Shown: positions 18,237-27,056, counted from the stretch's first letter. The stretch is DNA of 64,000 nt from Pollutimonas harenae (GCF_004153685.1 NZ_SDQD01000002.1:248001-312000), one strand, 5' to 3'. The notes: generated by a model not told the origin, from the letters alone. A program made the numbers and translations.

Positions 18237-18255
18237 TTAACTGACAATTAACTGA
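18237..18255 (-). promoter_or_regulatory. Direct repeat with 11-base period upstream of yccA
   Basis: TTAACTGA occurs at 18237-18244 and again at 18248-18255, one helical turn apart. This layout is typical of binding sites for OmpR/PhoB-type response regulators. No strong -10/-35 pair was identified nearby. Confidence 0.3.
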
Positions 18256-18280
18256 ACATGCAACTTGTTTATGCCATTAA

Positions 18281-18718
18281 TTACCCTAGTTTATGCGCAT
18301 GGAGGGCATGGCCGGATGCTTTATATTGTAGCCACCGTTCGCGAGCCGCAAGCTTGTCTTCTTCGTGGTCGGAAACGATCTCGAGGATACGGTCGAAATG
18401 TTCGTAGCCAGGCGGGCATGACAGGTCGAGATTGATCAGCCAGACTGACTGGCTGTTTTCCGCGGCAACGACCGGGGTTGCCGCCGTCAGTTGCACAGGC
18501 GTCTGGGCTGCCAGCGGATCGTCGGTCATGACGTGAGGCACAAAGGCTGTGGGGTCGAAGCCCCACAGCAGATGGTCGAAGCGCTCCAGTCTTTGCCTAT
18601 CTTGGGTGTAGACCACCAGTCGGCGACCCGCGCTGTAATGCTTGCGCACGACTTCGCAAGCCGTCCGCAAGCGATTGGGCGCCCCAAAGGCAAAGTCGAC
18701 CCGGCTCATGGCTGGCAT
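18281..18718 (-). CDS. holC: DNA polymerase III chi subunit
   Basis: HolC is the clamp-loader accessory subunit that contacts single-strand-binding protein. The 145-residue product begins MPAMSRVDFAFGAPNRLRTACEVV. The first ATG (18718) shares a base with the pepA stop (TGATG), indicating coupling; ATG 18709 gives the more typical MSRVDF start. Family features include VVYTQDRQRLERFDHLLWGF and PHV near the middle. The pepA-holC order is conserved in proteobacteria. Confidence 0.92.
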   Translation of the reverse strand: MPAMSRVDFAFGAPNRLRTACEVVRKHYSAGRRLVVYTQDRQRLERFDHLLWGFDPTAFVPHVMTDDPLAAQTPVQLTAATPVVAAENSQSVWLINLDLSCPPGYEHFDRILEIVSDHEEDKLAARERWLQYKASGHALHAHKLG

Positions 18719-20217
18719 CAAGCCTGATTGAGCAGATACTGGACCAGCAAGGGTACGGGGCGGCCCGAAGCACCTTTGTCTTTGCCACTGCGCCAGGCCG
18801 TACCAGCGATATCCAGATGGGCCCAGGGATAGTTCTTGGTGAAGCGCGACAGGAAGCAAGCGGCGGTGACAGCGCCAGCAGGGGGGCCACCGATGTTGGC
18901 GACGTCGGCAAAGTTCGAGCGTAGTTGCTCTTGGTAGGCGTCGTCCATAGGCATGCGCCATGCGGTGTCGTTGGCTTCGCGTCCAGCCTGAAGCAGACCT
19001 TCGGCCAGCTCGTCGTTGGTGCTGAAAAGACCCGTGTTGACATGGCCCAGCGCCACAACGCAAGCACCGGTCAGAGTGGCGATATCGATGACTGCCGCAG
19101 GCTTGAAGCGTTCGGCATAAGTCAGGGCGTCGCACAGGACCAGGCGGCCTTCGGCATCGGTATTCAGGATTTCTATGGTTTGCCCCGACATGCTGATAAC
19201 GATGTCCCCGGGCTTGTTGGCACGTCCGCTGGGCAGGTTTTCGCAGGAAGGAACAATGCCGATGACATCGCGGTCGAGTTCAAGCTCGGCCACGGCGCGC
19301 ATCGTACCCAGTACGCTGGCTGCGCCACACATGTCGTACTTCATTTCGTCCATATTGGAAGCTGGCTTGAGCGAGATGCCACCCGCATCGAAAGTGATAC
19401 CCTTGCCGACAAGTACGATGGGAGCCTTGGCCTTTTTACTGGAGCCTTTGCCTGCCGCGCTATGCTTGAGCACAATGAAAGCAGGGGGCTCGTACGAGCC
19501 ACGGGCGACTGACAGGAAGGAGCCCATTTTCAGTGCTTCTATTTGTTTGACACCCAGCACCTCGGCCTTGAGGTTTTTGAACTCTTTGGCCAGCGCCTTG
19601 GCGGTACTGCCCAGGTAGGTGGGTGTACAAACATTGGGTGGCAAGTCACCCAGCAGGCGAGTCAGATTCATGCCATTGCCGATAGCGCGGCCTTCGCGCA
19701 GGCCATGCTGTGCTTCGGTCGCCTGGTTGCGAGCCACCCAAACTGCGATTTTCTTGAGTTTGGGCGCGGCTTCGCGTTTTTCGCCAAAGGTGGCGTCGTA
19801 GCGGTAAAGGGCACGGCTAGCGGCTATTGCTGTTGCTTTGGCACGGGTGCGCAGCTTGACGTTGGGACACTCTATGGCCGCCAGTGCAGATACGCCTTCT
19901 GTAAGACCAGCATTTGCGCAATAATTGGCAAAGACGAGTTCGGCGCCGGCGTGGGCGGCGGCGTTATAGCTGTCTTGTTTCCCCAATCCAACTAAAATGA
20001 CGCGAGCAGCTGAAACGCCAGTCAGGTCCCGGAGCACCAGATGTGTATGGGGCTTGGCTTTGAATTCAGTCTTGATGATGGCGCGTAGCGCACCATTGCT
20101 GGCGTGGTCGATGACATCGGCGGCAGGGCTGAGCAGGCCGTCCGAAAAAACGCCCACGGCAAGGGCCGCTGTTTTGATTTGATGCAAAGAAGCAGTGGTC
20201 TGTGTGCTAAATTCCAT
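18718..20217 (-). CDS. pepA: Cytosol (leucyl) aminopeptidase PepA
   Basis: A 499-residue M17 family metalloaminopeptidase that releases N-terminal amino acids and, in some bacteria, also acts as a DNA-binding architectural protein. Metal and catalytic signatures are present: VGKGITFDAGGISLKP, MKYDMCGAAS, and NTDAEGRLVLCDAL. It is divergent from lptF with only 55 bases between them, so their promoters must overlap. It is translationally coupled to holC. Confidence 0.96.
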   Translation of the reverse strand: MEFSTQTTASLHQIKTAALAVGVFSDGLLSPAADVIDHASNGALRAIIKTEFKAKPHTHLVLRDLTGVSAARVILVGLGKQDSYNAAAHAGAELVFANYCANAGLTEGVSALAAIECPNVKLRTRAKATAIAASRALYRYDATFGEKREAAPKLKKIAVWVARNQATEAQHGLREGRAIGNGMNLTRLLGDLPPNVCTPTYLGSTAKALAKEFKNLKAEVLGVKQIEALKMGSFLSVARGSYEPPAFIVLKHSAAGKGSSKKAKAPIVLVGKGITFDAGGISLKPASNMDEMKYDMCGAASVLGTMRAVAELELDRDVIGIVPSCENLPSGRANKPGDIVISMSGQTIEILNTDAEGRLVLCDALTYAERFKPAAVIDIATLTGACVVALGHVNTGLFSTNDELAEGLLQAGREANDTAWRMPMDDAYQEQLRSNFADVANIGGPPAGAVTAACFLSRFTKNYPWAHLDIAGTAWRSGKDKGASGRPVPLLVQYLLNQA

Positions 20218-20272
20218 TCCAGTTTCCAGTAGGTGTCGACAAGATGCTTACGATTATCCCGTATATTCTCTC

Positions 20273-21388
20273 ATGTCACTATTCAAACGTTCAGTCGTCT
20301 CCGAAATTATGAGTCACGCAGGTGTCGTGTTCTCGACGCTGCTGGTCGTTTGGCTCAGTGTATTGCTGGTTCGCCTGCTGGGTGAAGCCGCCAACGGCAC
20401 CATTGGTGCCAACGTGGTATTTGGCCTGGCTACGTTCTCCAGTATTACCGCTTTACCGGTTATTTTATCGGTGTCGCTTTTTATCGCTGTGCTTACGACG
20501 GTTACGCGTAATTTCCGCGAGTCCGAGATGGTGGTGTGGTTTGCCAGTGGCTTGTCGCTAAAAGACTGGATCAGGCCTGTGCTGCGCTGTGCGGTGCCGG
20601 TGGCCATAATCATTGCCGTGCTGACTTTGATGGCTTCGCCCTGGGCCTATCGGCAGATCAGCGAGTACAGACAGCGTTTTGAGCAGCGTTCCGATTTGTC
20701 CAAGGTGACAGCGGGGCAGTTCATTGAAACCGAAGATGGTGCGCGGGTTTTCTTTGCTGAAGAGCCAACTGAACCGGGCCAGGAGATGGGCAAGGTGATT
20801 GCCCGGGTCGTGACGCCGGAGTGGTTGAGCGTGGTTACGGCGGAAAGCGCGAAAATTCAGACAGAGGAAAACGGCGATCGTTTTCTGGTGCTGACTAATG
20901 GCCATCGCTACGATCTTAAGCCAAATATGCCGGACTTTCGGCTGATGGAGTTCGATAGCTATGGCTTTAGGCTTGAAAGCAATGCCAGCGAAAGTTCTGC
21001 CGAGGCGGTACGCCGTATGGCCGAAAGCCAGATCAAGGCCAGACCGACGCTTAAATTGTTCACCGATAATAACGATCGCGCTTCGTCGCAGATTATGTGG
21101 CGGTTGGCTTTGCCGCTGGCGGCATTGAATCTGGCTTTGCTGGCGATTCCTTTGGGGGCGGTGAATCCACGTCTGGGACGCTCGGGCGACTTCCTGATTG
21201 CCGGGCTGGTAGGGTTGCTGTATATGAATTTGATCAATCTGTCGCGAGGCTGGATCGGAAGCGGGCAGTTGAGTTTTGGCATAGGCTTATGGCTGGTGCA
21301 TGCGATATTCACGGCGCTGATGTGCTATATGATGTGGCGAAAGTTACGGGTGAAGGCGCCCAAGGATTCTGGGCCGGCGCAAGCCTGA
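20273..21388 (+). CDS. lptF: LPS export ABC permease LptF
   Basis: LptF is one of two transmembrane subunits of the LptB2FG complex that extracts LPS from the inner membrane. The 371-residue protein starts MSLFKRSVVSEIMSHAGVVF. It has three N-terminal helices, a periplasmic beta-jellyroll region (about 130-265) and three C-terminal helices. ATG 20273 fits the family better than the upstream in-frame start. The normal partner gene lptG does not follow; a LysR gene on the other strand comes next. Confidence 0.93.
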   Translation: MSLFKRSVVSEIMSHAGVVFSTLLVVWLSVLLVRLLGEAANGTIGANVVFGLATFSSITALPVILSVSLFIAVLTTVTRNFRESEMVVWFASGLSLKDWIRPVLRCAVPVAIIIAVLTLMASPWAYRQISEYRQRFEQRSDLSKVTAGQFIETEDGARVFFAEEPTEPGQEMGKVIARVVTPEWLSVVTAESAKIQTEENGDRFLVLTNGHRYDLKPNMPDFRLMEFDSYGFRLESNASESSAEAVRRMAESQIKARPTLKLFTDNNDRASSQIMWRLALPLAALNLALLAIPLGAVNPRLGRSGDFLIAGLVGLLYMNLINLSRGWIGSGQLSFGIGLWLVHAIFTALMCYMMWRKLRVKAPKDSGPAQA

Positions 21389-21545
21389 TCGTCCTGAGGG
21401 TTTCTGGTCACAGCCTTTCTCGGTTCGTAAGTAAGCCGGGTGTGTCAGGGGCTGTTCCGGCTTGGCGCACTAAGGCCCCTGGCTTCGCCAAGGACGTCCC
21501 GGTTTATTTCAGCCCGTCGCCAAATATCAGGCAATCACAAACAAC

Positions 21546-22466
21546 TCAAGCCAAATATCGCAGCGTACCGGCTTCCCCTCGCAGCAGCGCCTGATTCAAC
21601 TGCACCGATTTTTTCAGGAAATCCCATAGCGCCATCACCCGCCTGGAGTGCCGCAAATCTTCATGGCAATACATCCAGAAACTGCGTGTGACCACAATGT
21701 CGTCTTCCAGCACCGCCTGCAGACGAGGATCCTGGGCCGCCATGAAGCAGGGCAATATGGCAAGCGACTCGCCTTGCAAGGTTGCGTGGTATTGCGCGAT
21801 GACGCTGGTGCTTTTGAATATGACCCTGCTGTTCGCGACTATATCGTCCAGGTAACGCAACCGGTCGCTGAACAAAAGCTCTTCTACGTAGCCGATAAAG
21901 GTATGCTCAGCCAAGTCAGTCTTTTTGCGTATGGGCGCCTTGCGGGCAAGGTACTCAGCCGTGCCGTACAGCTTCAAGGAGTAATCGAGCAGTTTGGTAC
22001 ATAAATAAGGGCCGCGCTGGGGACGCTCAAGCGAGATCGCGATGTCCGCTTCGCGCTTCGACAAACTGATAAAGCGCGGCACAGGCATGATGTCCAGAGT
22101 AATGGCGGGAAAGCGTCGCTGAAAATCGGTCATCAGAGGGGCCAGCACATAATTGCCGAAACCTTCGGTCGAGCCCACCCGTAAATGACCAGATAAGGTT
22201 TGCGATTGGCCAGAGATCTCTTCGCGTGCAGTAGTCAGCGTGCCTTCTATCTGTTCGGCATAGGCAAAAAAACGGATGCCTTCTTCCGTCAGCGTAAATC
22301 CCGTTGCTTTGGACTTGTCGAACAGCAGCGTGTCCAGTTCGCGTTCCAGCGCATGTATGCGGCGCGATACGGTACTGTGCTGCACGCCCAGCCGCAGAGC
22401 GGCTGCACTGACCCGCTGTGTGCGGGCGACTTCAAGAAAGTAACGTAAACCATCCCAGTCGAGCAT
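21546..22466 (-). CDS. LysR-family transcriptional regulator
   Basis: A 306-residue LysR-type regulator with an N-terminal winged helix-turn-helix (about 2-60, including VSAAALRLGVQHSTVSRRIHALE) and a C-terminal effector-binding domain. It is divergent from the ABC binding protein at 22664 and the adjacent mmsA, which it probably regulates. An inverted repeat between the genes is a candidate operator. The inducer is unknown. Confidence 0.9.
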   Translation of the reverse strand: MLDWDGLRYFLEVARTQRVSAAALRLGVQHSTVSRRIHALERELDTLLFDKSKATGFTLTEEGIRFFAYAEQIEGTLTTAREEISGQSQTLSGHLRVGSTEGFGNYVLAPLMTDFQRRFPAITLDIMPVPRFISLSKREADIAISLERPQRGPYLCTKLLDYSLKLYGTAEYLARKAPIRKKTDLAEHTFIGYVEELLFSDRLRYLDDIVANSRVIFKSTSVIAQYHATLQGESLAILPCFMAAQDPRLQAVLEDDIVVTRSFWMYCHEDLRHSRRVMALWDFLKKSVQLNQALLRGEAGTLRYLA

Positions 22467-22518
22467 AATGTGTGTTGTGCATTTTTTAGCAATGAATGTG
22501 CAAATATTTTGATGGAAA

Positions 22519-22538
22519 TTAGTTTTTTACACAACTAA
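22519..22538. promoter_or_regulatory. Candidate LysR operator
   Basis: TTAGTT at 22519-22524 and AACTAA at 22533-22538 form a perfect inverted repeat with an 8-base spacer, in the 197-base region between the divergent LysR gene and the binding-protein gene. Position and symmetry suit an operator, although the spacing is shorter than the T-N11-A pattern. Confidence 0.35.
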
Positions 22539-22663
22539 ACTGGACTTGGGTACTCCTCTGCAGCCAAGACTGTCATGTATTGCTACGGTCGGGGCAGTAA
22601 ACGAGCCCTTGTCACGCCTACTCGGCTTGATGTACAAAAAACATAAAGACAACGGAGACATAC

Positions 22664-23875
22664 ATGCAAAAATTTACTTTGTCATTGGCTGCGAGCCTGT
22701 GTGTGGGTTTGATGGGAAGCGCGCACGCGGCTGTGCCGCCTGTCAAGATCGGTATCCTCACCGATATGTCAGGAACTTACGCCGCAATGGGTGGGTCGGG
22801 TTCGGTCGCTGCGGCAAAGCTGGCTGTCGAAGACTGCCTGAAGGCCGAGTGCAAGGGCATGGACATCGAGGTGGTATCGGCAGATCACCAGAACAAGGCG
22901 GACATTGGTGCAGCCAAGGCACGCGAATGGTTTGATCGTGATGGTGTAACGGCCATTGCCGACCTGACCAATTCGGCGGTAGCGCTGGCTGTACAAAGTA
23001 TTGCCAAAGAGAAAAACAAAGTAGCGCTGTTTTCGGGGCCGGCTACAACTGGCCTCACCAACGATAGCTGCTCGCCCGTGGGTTTCCACTGGATGTTCGA
23101 CGTCTATTCCCAGTCGGTGGGCGGTGTGCGGGCCATGGTGAACAAAGGAGGCAAGTCATGGTTTTTCATTACCGTTGATTACGCCTTCGGCCACTCCCTG
23201 CAAAAAGGCTCGGAAGACATGGTCAAGGAAATGGGCGGTACAGTCGTAGGTTCTGTGCTGCATCCGCTGGGCGTAGCCGATTTCGCTTCTTACCTGCTGC
23301 AGGCGCAAAGCTCCAAAGCCCAGGTCGTTGCTCTGGCCAATAGCGGCGCCGATGTGGTCAATGCCATCAAGCAGGCACGTGAATTCGGTATTGTTGAAGG
23401 CGGCCAGCGGCTGGCTTCACTGCTGATCTTCCTGACGGATTTGCGCGCACTGGGCCTGGAAAACGGCCAGGGCCTGACTTATGTCGATGGCTTTTACTGG
23501 GACTTTGACGATGCCTCGCGCAAGTGGTCCGATCGTTATGCCAAGGCTTTCGATGGTACTAAGCCGACCATGACCCATGGCGGTGTGTATTCCAGCGTGT
23601 TGCATTATCTGAAGGCCGTGGCTGCCGCGCAATCGACTGATGGCAATGTAGTGGCCGACAAGATGCGTGAGATCCCCATCGATGATCCGATCATGCATAA
23701 CGCATCGATTCGTCCGGATGGACGCGTGATTCACGATATGTACTTATATGAGGCCAAGACGCCAGCCGAATCGACCGGCGATTGGGATTTGTCCACACTG
23801 ATGGCGACCATTCCTGCAGACGAAGCCTTCCAGCCTTTGTCCGAGTCCACCTGCCCCTTGGTCAAGAAGAGCTGA
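22664..23875 (+). CDS. ABC transporter periplasmic binding protein (LivJ-like, orphan)
   Basis: A 403-residue type-I periplasmic binding protein with a signal peptide (about 1-22, ending SAHA). The mature N-terminus PVKIGILTDMSGTYAAMGG is typical of branched-chain amino acid or amide binding proteins. No permease or ATPase gene is nearby, so it must work with components encoded elsewhere or act as a sensor. Its place between a LysR gene and methylmalonate-semialdehyde dehydrogenase suggests a ligand that is degraded to a malonate-semialdehyde type intermediate; this is inference. Confidence 0.88.
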   Translation: MQKFTLSLAASLCVGLMGSAHAAVPPVKIGILTDMSGTYAAMGGSGSVAAAKLAVEDCLKAECKGMDIEVVSADHQNKADIGAAKAREWFDRDGVTAIADLTNSAVALAVQSIAKEKNKVALFSGPATTGLTNDSCSPVGFHWMFDVYSQSVGGVRAMVNKGGKSWFFITVDYAFGHSLQKGSEDMVKEMGGTVVGSVLHPLGVADFASYLLQAQSSKAQVVALANSGADVVNAIKQAREFGIVEGGQRLASLLIFLTDLRALGLENGQGLTYVDGFYWDFDDASRKWSDRYAKAFDGTKPTMTHGGVYSSVLHYLKAVAAAQSTDGNVVADKMREIPIDDPIMHNASIRPDGRVIHDMYLYEAKTPAESTGDWDLSTLMATIPADEAFQPLSESTCPLVKKS

Positions 23876-23971
23876 TCCGGGTCAGGCCCGGCCTGCGCAT
23901 TGCAACAGGGCGCAGGCCGGCTGAAGTACATTTTTATTTATCAGCATCATGTATGCGCCAAGGAGACCTTA

Positions 23972-25465
23972 ATGAGTGCAGTACCACGTATTCCGCTGCT
24001 TATCGGCGGAGAGCTCGTCCAGTCCACCACCACCGAATGGCGGGATGTCATCAATCCCGCAACCCAGGAAGTGGTTGCTCAAGTGCCTTTCGCCACCAAA
24101 GAAGAGCTGGATCGGGCGGTCTCCAATTCCAAAGAAGCCTTCCAGAAATGGCGTAATACCAGCCAGGCTGCACGTACCCGCATCATGCTGAATCTGCAGA
24201 AGCTGGTGCGCGATAATATCCCGGCCATTGCCAAGTCCATTTCGATTGAGCACGGTAAAACCTTGCCTGATGCCGAAGGTGAAGTAGGTCGGGGCCTGGA
24301 GGTTATCGAGCACGCGTGCTCCATGACCTCGCTGCAGCTGGGCGAGTATGCCGAGAATGCGGCAACCGGTATTGATGTTTATACGCTGATACAGCCTTTG
24401 GGCGTATGTGCCGGCATTACGGCTTTCAATTTCCCCATCATGCTGCCTTGCTTCATGTTCCCCATTGCGGTTTCGGCGGGCAACACCTTTATTTTGAAGC
24501 CATCCGAGCAAGATCCCAGCTCAACACTGATGCTGGCTCAGCTGGCACTCGAGGCTGGCCTGCCTCCCGGCGTGCTGAACGTGGTGCACGGTGGCCCCGA
24601 TATTGCCAATGGCATTTGTGAGCACCCTGACATCAAGGCTGTTTCGTTTATTGGTTCCACGCGGGTGGGTACTGAGATCTATCAACGGGCGTCCAATGCG
24701 GGCAAGCGTTGCCAGGCGATGATGGGAGCCAAGAATCATTGCGTCATCTTGCCCGATGCCGATCGCGAAGTAGCGCTCAATCAGTTGGTGGGTGCGGCTT
24801 TCGGTGCTGCGGGCCAGCGTTGCATGGCCACATCGGTGGCCGTACTGGTGGGCGAGGCGCGCGATTGGCTGCCCGACTTCATCGAGCGTGCCAAGAAGCT
24901 CAAGGTCAGTGTCGGCTCTGATAAAGATGCCGATCTGGGGCCTTTGGTCTCCCCCAATGCCAAGAAGCGTGTAGAAAGCCTGATTCAACAGGGCGTGGAT
25001 GAGGGCGCCGAGCTTGTGCTCGACGGCCGTAATCTGAAGGTAGCCGGATACGAAAGCGGCAACTTTGTTGGCCCGACCGTATTCAATGGCGTCAAGGCCA
25101 ATATGACGATTTACCAGGAAGAGGTCTTCGGGCCGGTGCTTTGTGTGGTGGCTGTTGATACGCTGGAAGAAGCCGTTCAGTTCATCAACGATAATCCCAA
25201 CGGCAATGGGGTGGCTGTATTCACACAGGATGGCGGTGCCGCACGCTACTTCCAGCACAACATCGATGTAGGCCAGATCGGCATCAATATTCCCATTCCG
25301 GTGCCGGTGGCATGGTTCAGCTTCACGGGTTCGCGTGCATCCAAACTTGGAGATCTGGGCCCGAATGGCAAGCAGGCCGTGCATTTCTGGACACAAACCA
25401 AAACCGTCACGGCACGCTGGTCGGCACATGCATCGGGTGTCAATACCACGATCTCAATGAAGTAA
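23972..25465 (+). CDS. mmsA: CoA-acylating methylmalonate-semialdehyde dehydrogenase
   Basis: A 497-residue aldehyde dehydrogenase that oxidises (methyl)malonate semialdehyde to propionyl- or acetyl-CoA with loss of CO2, in valine, beta-alanine or inositol breakdown. Active-site Cys284 lies in GQRCMATSVAVLVG, and the family-specific QPLGVCAGITAFNFP and GMNIP-like NIPIPVPVAWFSFTG segments are present. ATG 23972 is preceded by AAGGAGACC; an upstream frame extension is not family-like. It ends in a strong terminator that abuts the next gene. Confidence 0.94.
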   Translation: MSAVPRIPLLIGGELVQSTTTEWRDVINPATQEVVAQVPFATKEELDRAVSNSKEAFQKWRNTSQAARTRIMLNLQKLVRDNIPAIAKSISIEHGKTLPDAEGEVGRGLEVIEHACSMTSLQLGEYAENAATGIDVYTLIQPLGVCAGITAFNFPIMLPCFMFPIAVSAGNTFILKPSEQDPSSTLMLAQLALEAGLPPGVLNVVHGGPDIANGICEHPDIKAVSFIGSTRVGTEIYQRASNAGKRCQAMMGAKNHCVILPDADREVALNQLVGAAFGAAGQRCMATSVAVLVGEARDWLPDFIERAKKLKVSVGSDKDADLGPLVSPNAKKRVESLIQQGVDEGAELVLDGRNLKVAGYESGNFVGPTVFNGVKANMTIYQEEVFGPVLCVVAVDTLEEAVQFINDNPNGNGVAVFTQDGGAARYFQHNIDVGQIGINIPIPVPVAWFSFTGSRASKLGDLGPNGKQAVHFWTQTKTVTARWSAHASGVNTTISMK

Positions 25466-25506
25466 GCTTATAACTAGAAAGAATATATTTTTATTTCTTT
25501 ATTACA

Positions 25507-25512
25507 TATAAT
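25507..25512 (+). promoter_or_regulatory. cysB: TATAAT ahead of cysB
   Basis: A perfect -10 hexamer overlaps the left arm of the mmsA terminator. Initiation seven or so bases downstream would start the cysB message inside the hairpin and exclude most of its left arm. No good -35 is seen. Confidence 0.35.
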
Positions 25513-25539
25513 AGCCCTTGATATTCAAGGGCTATTTTT
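25510..25539 (+). terminator. mmsA terminator abutting the cysB start codon
   Basis: AATAGCCCTTGA (25510-25521) and TCAAGGGCTATT (25525-25536) form a perfect 12-bp stem with a TAT loop; five T residues (25535-25539) end immediately before the cysB ATG at 25540. The right arm contains AAGGG, the only plausible ribosome-binding site for cysB. Confidence 0.85.
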
Positions 25540-26493
25540 ATGAATCTGCAGCAATTTCGTTTTGTTCGGGAAACCATACGCCGTAATTTCAACCTGACTG
25601 AGGCTGCACGCACCTTATATACCTCGCAGCCTGGTGTATCAAAGGCCATCATCGAGTTTGAAGACGAGTTGGGTGTCAAGATATTCGAGCGACACGGAAA
25701 GCGCATCAAGGGCCTGACCAAGCCTGGACATGTAGTGGCGCAGGTCATTGACCGCATCATGCGCGAAGTAGACAACCTGAAAAAAGTGAGCGATGAGTTC
25801 GCCCGACGTGACGAAGGCGGCTTGACCATTGCCTGTACGCACGCTCAGGCGCGCTATATCCTGCCAAAAGTCATACCGGCGTTCCGCGAGCGCTTTCCCA
25901 AGGTCAGGCTGTCGCTGGCTGAAGGTAATCCACCCCATTTGGCCCGTATGGTGCTGCACGAGCAGGCCGACGTTGCGATTGCAACCGAGACACTGGCACT
26001 GACGCCAGGTCTGGCTTCATTGCCAGTGTATTCCTGGGAGCACACCATCGTTGTGCGGCCAGACCATCCGCTTGCTCAACTGACGTCCAGTGCCGCCAAG
26101 GCGATCACTCTTGCACAACTGGCCGAATACCCGATCGTCACCTATGATCACGCTTTTTCTGGACGGGGGACGCTCGACGAGGTGTTTGCCTCGGCCGGCA
26201 TTACGCCTGATATCGTGTTGGAAGCGATCGATGCGGACGTGATCAAGACTTATGTAGACGTAGGTCTGGGCATAGGCATTATTGCAGGCATGGCGTTTGA
26301 CCCTCGCCGGGACAAGGGTTTGGTGGGCTTGCCTGCCGGTCATCTGTTCGGCACGCATGTTACTCGTGTGGCGGTCAAGTCGGGTGTCTTTCTACGCGAT
26401 TACGTGTACGTATTGCTTGAAATGCTGGCTCCCGAACTGACGCGCAAGGTTGTGCAGGAAGCCATCAACAAGAGTCCCAAGGTCGACCCCTGA
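25540..26493 (+). CDS. cysB: LysR-type regulator CysB
   Basis: A 317-residue LysR-family regulator of the CysB/Cbl branch. The N-terminus MNLQQFRFVRETIRRNFNLTEAARTLYTSQPG is nearly diagnostic. CysB activates sulfate assimilation genes with N-acetylserine as inducer; Cbl is a paralogue for sulfonate use and cannot be excluded. No sulfur-metabolism gene is next to it. Its start codon lies directly after the mmsA terminator hairpin, which contains its only candidate ribosome site. Confidence 0.88.
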   Translation: MNLQQFRFVRETIRRNFNLTEAARTLYTSQPGVSKAIIEFEDELGVKIFERHGKRIKGLTKPGHVVAQVIDRIMREVDNLKKVSDEFARRDEGGLTIACTHAQARYILPKVIPAFRERFPKVRLSLAEGNPPHLARMVLHEQADVAIATETLALTPGLASLPVYSWEHTIVVRPDHPLAQLTSSAAKAITLAQLAEYPIVTYDHAFSGRGTLDEVFASAGITPDIVLEAIDADVIKTYVDVGLGIGIIAGMAFDPRRDKGLVGLPAGHLFGTHVTRVAVKSGVFLRDYVYVLLEMLAPELTRKVVQEAINKSPKVDP

Positions 26494-26533
26494 TCTTTCG
26501 GAAAATAGTTTTGAAGAGGGTTCCAGATTTAAG

Positions 26534-26562
26534 TTGACAATGATAATAAGAATGATTATCGT
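26534..26562 (+). promoter_or_regulatory. Promoter with Fur-box-like sequence
   Basis: GATAATAAGAATGATTATC at 26542-26560 matches 16 of 19 positions of the Fur consensus. It sits inside a candidate promoter: TTGACA at 26534-26539, a 17-base spacer, and TATCGT at 26557-26562. Iron-loaded Fur would block this promoter. Confidence 0.75.
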
Positions 26563-26590
26563 TAGCGAAACAACTTGCTTTGGAGCAATC

Positions 26591-26986
26591 ATGTCGCAAT
26601 ACGTTAGTGCAGTAGTGGTGGGGGCCGATCGTTTGGGCAATATCCCGGAACTATTGAAGGGGCATAATATTGCTATTCGCCATCACATCAGCGGTCGTGA
26701 CCCTTCACATCAAAAGAAAACGCTGCAACTGCCGTCAGGCACCGAATTATTGATTTTGCTCACTGATTTCCTGGGCCATAACGTCATGAAAACCTTTCGT
26801 GCGGCGGCTCAGCGGGCGGGTATCAGGGTATTGGCTTGCAGGCGTTCGGTCTGCAGCATGAAGCAAGCGTTGAATCAGTGCGGCTACTGTGAGGCCTGCG
26901 ATGCAAAACTTTCGGCAAGCGAGCCGCAAGTCAAATTTGCGGCGACGGACAGGCGGGGTGCACGCCCGAGAGTTCGGGCGGCATAA
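26591..26986 (+). CDS. DUF2325 domain protein, probably Fur-regulated
   Basis: A 131-residue protein of the DUF2325 family, whose function is not established. The N-terminal VSAVVVGADRLGNIPELL and the central ELLILLTDFLGHNVMKTFRAAAQRAGI are typical. Four cysteines cluster at about 83-104 (CRRSVC, CGYCEAC), possibly a metal site. An upstream start would extend the frame through the promoter, so ATG 26591 is used. The Fur-box-like sequence upstream suggests expression in iron limitation. Confidence 0.8.
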   Translation: MSQYVSAVVVGADRLGNIPELLKGHNIAIRHHISGRDPSHQKKTLQLPSGTELLILLTDFLGHNVMKTFRAAAQRAGIRVLACRRSVCSMKQALNQCGYCEACDAKLSASEPQVKFAATDRRGARPRVRAA

Positions 26987-27020
26987 TACGCTGTTTGGTT
27001 AATTCGAATTCGTAAATTCA

Positions 27021-27044
27021 ACGAGCTTAAGTGTACAAGCTCGT
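27021..27044. terminator. Hairpin between convergent genes
   Basis: ACGAGCTT (27021-27028) and AAGCTCGT (27037-27044) form an 8-bp stem with an 8-base loop in the short gap between the DUF2325 gene and the NlpC gene. No T-run follows on either strand, so termination efficiency is uncertain. Confidence 0.35.
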
Positions 27045-27056
27045 CAGGCAAGGGCC

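Noticed and set aside
24521-25429. Minus-strand open frame of 302 codons opposite mmsA
   Set aside because: Antisense shadow; mmsA is complete with all motifs.
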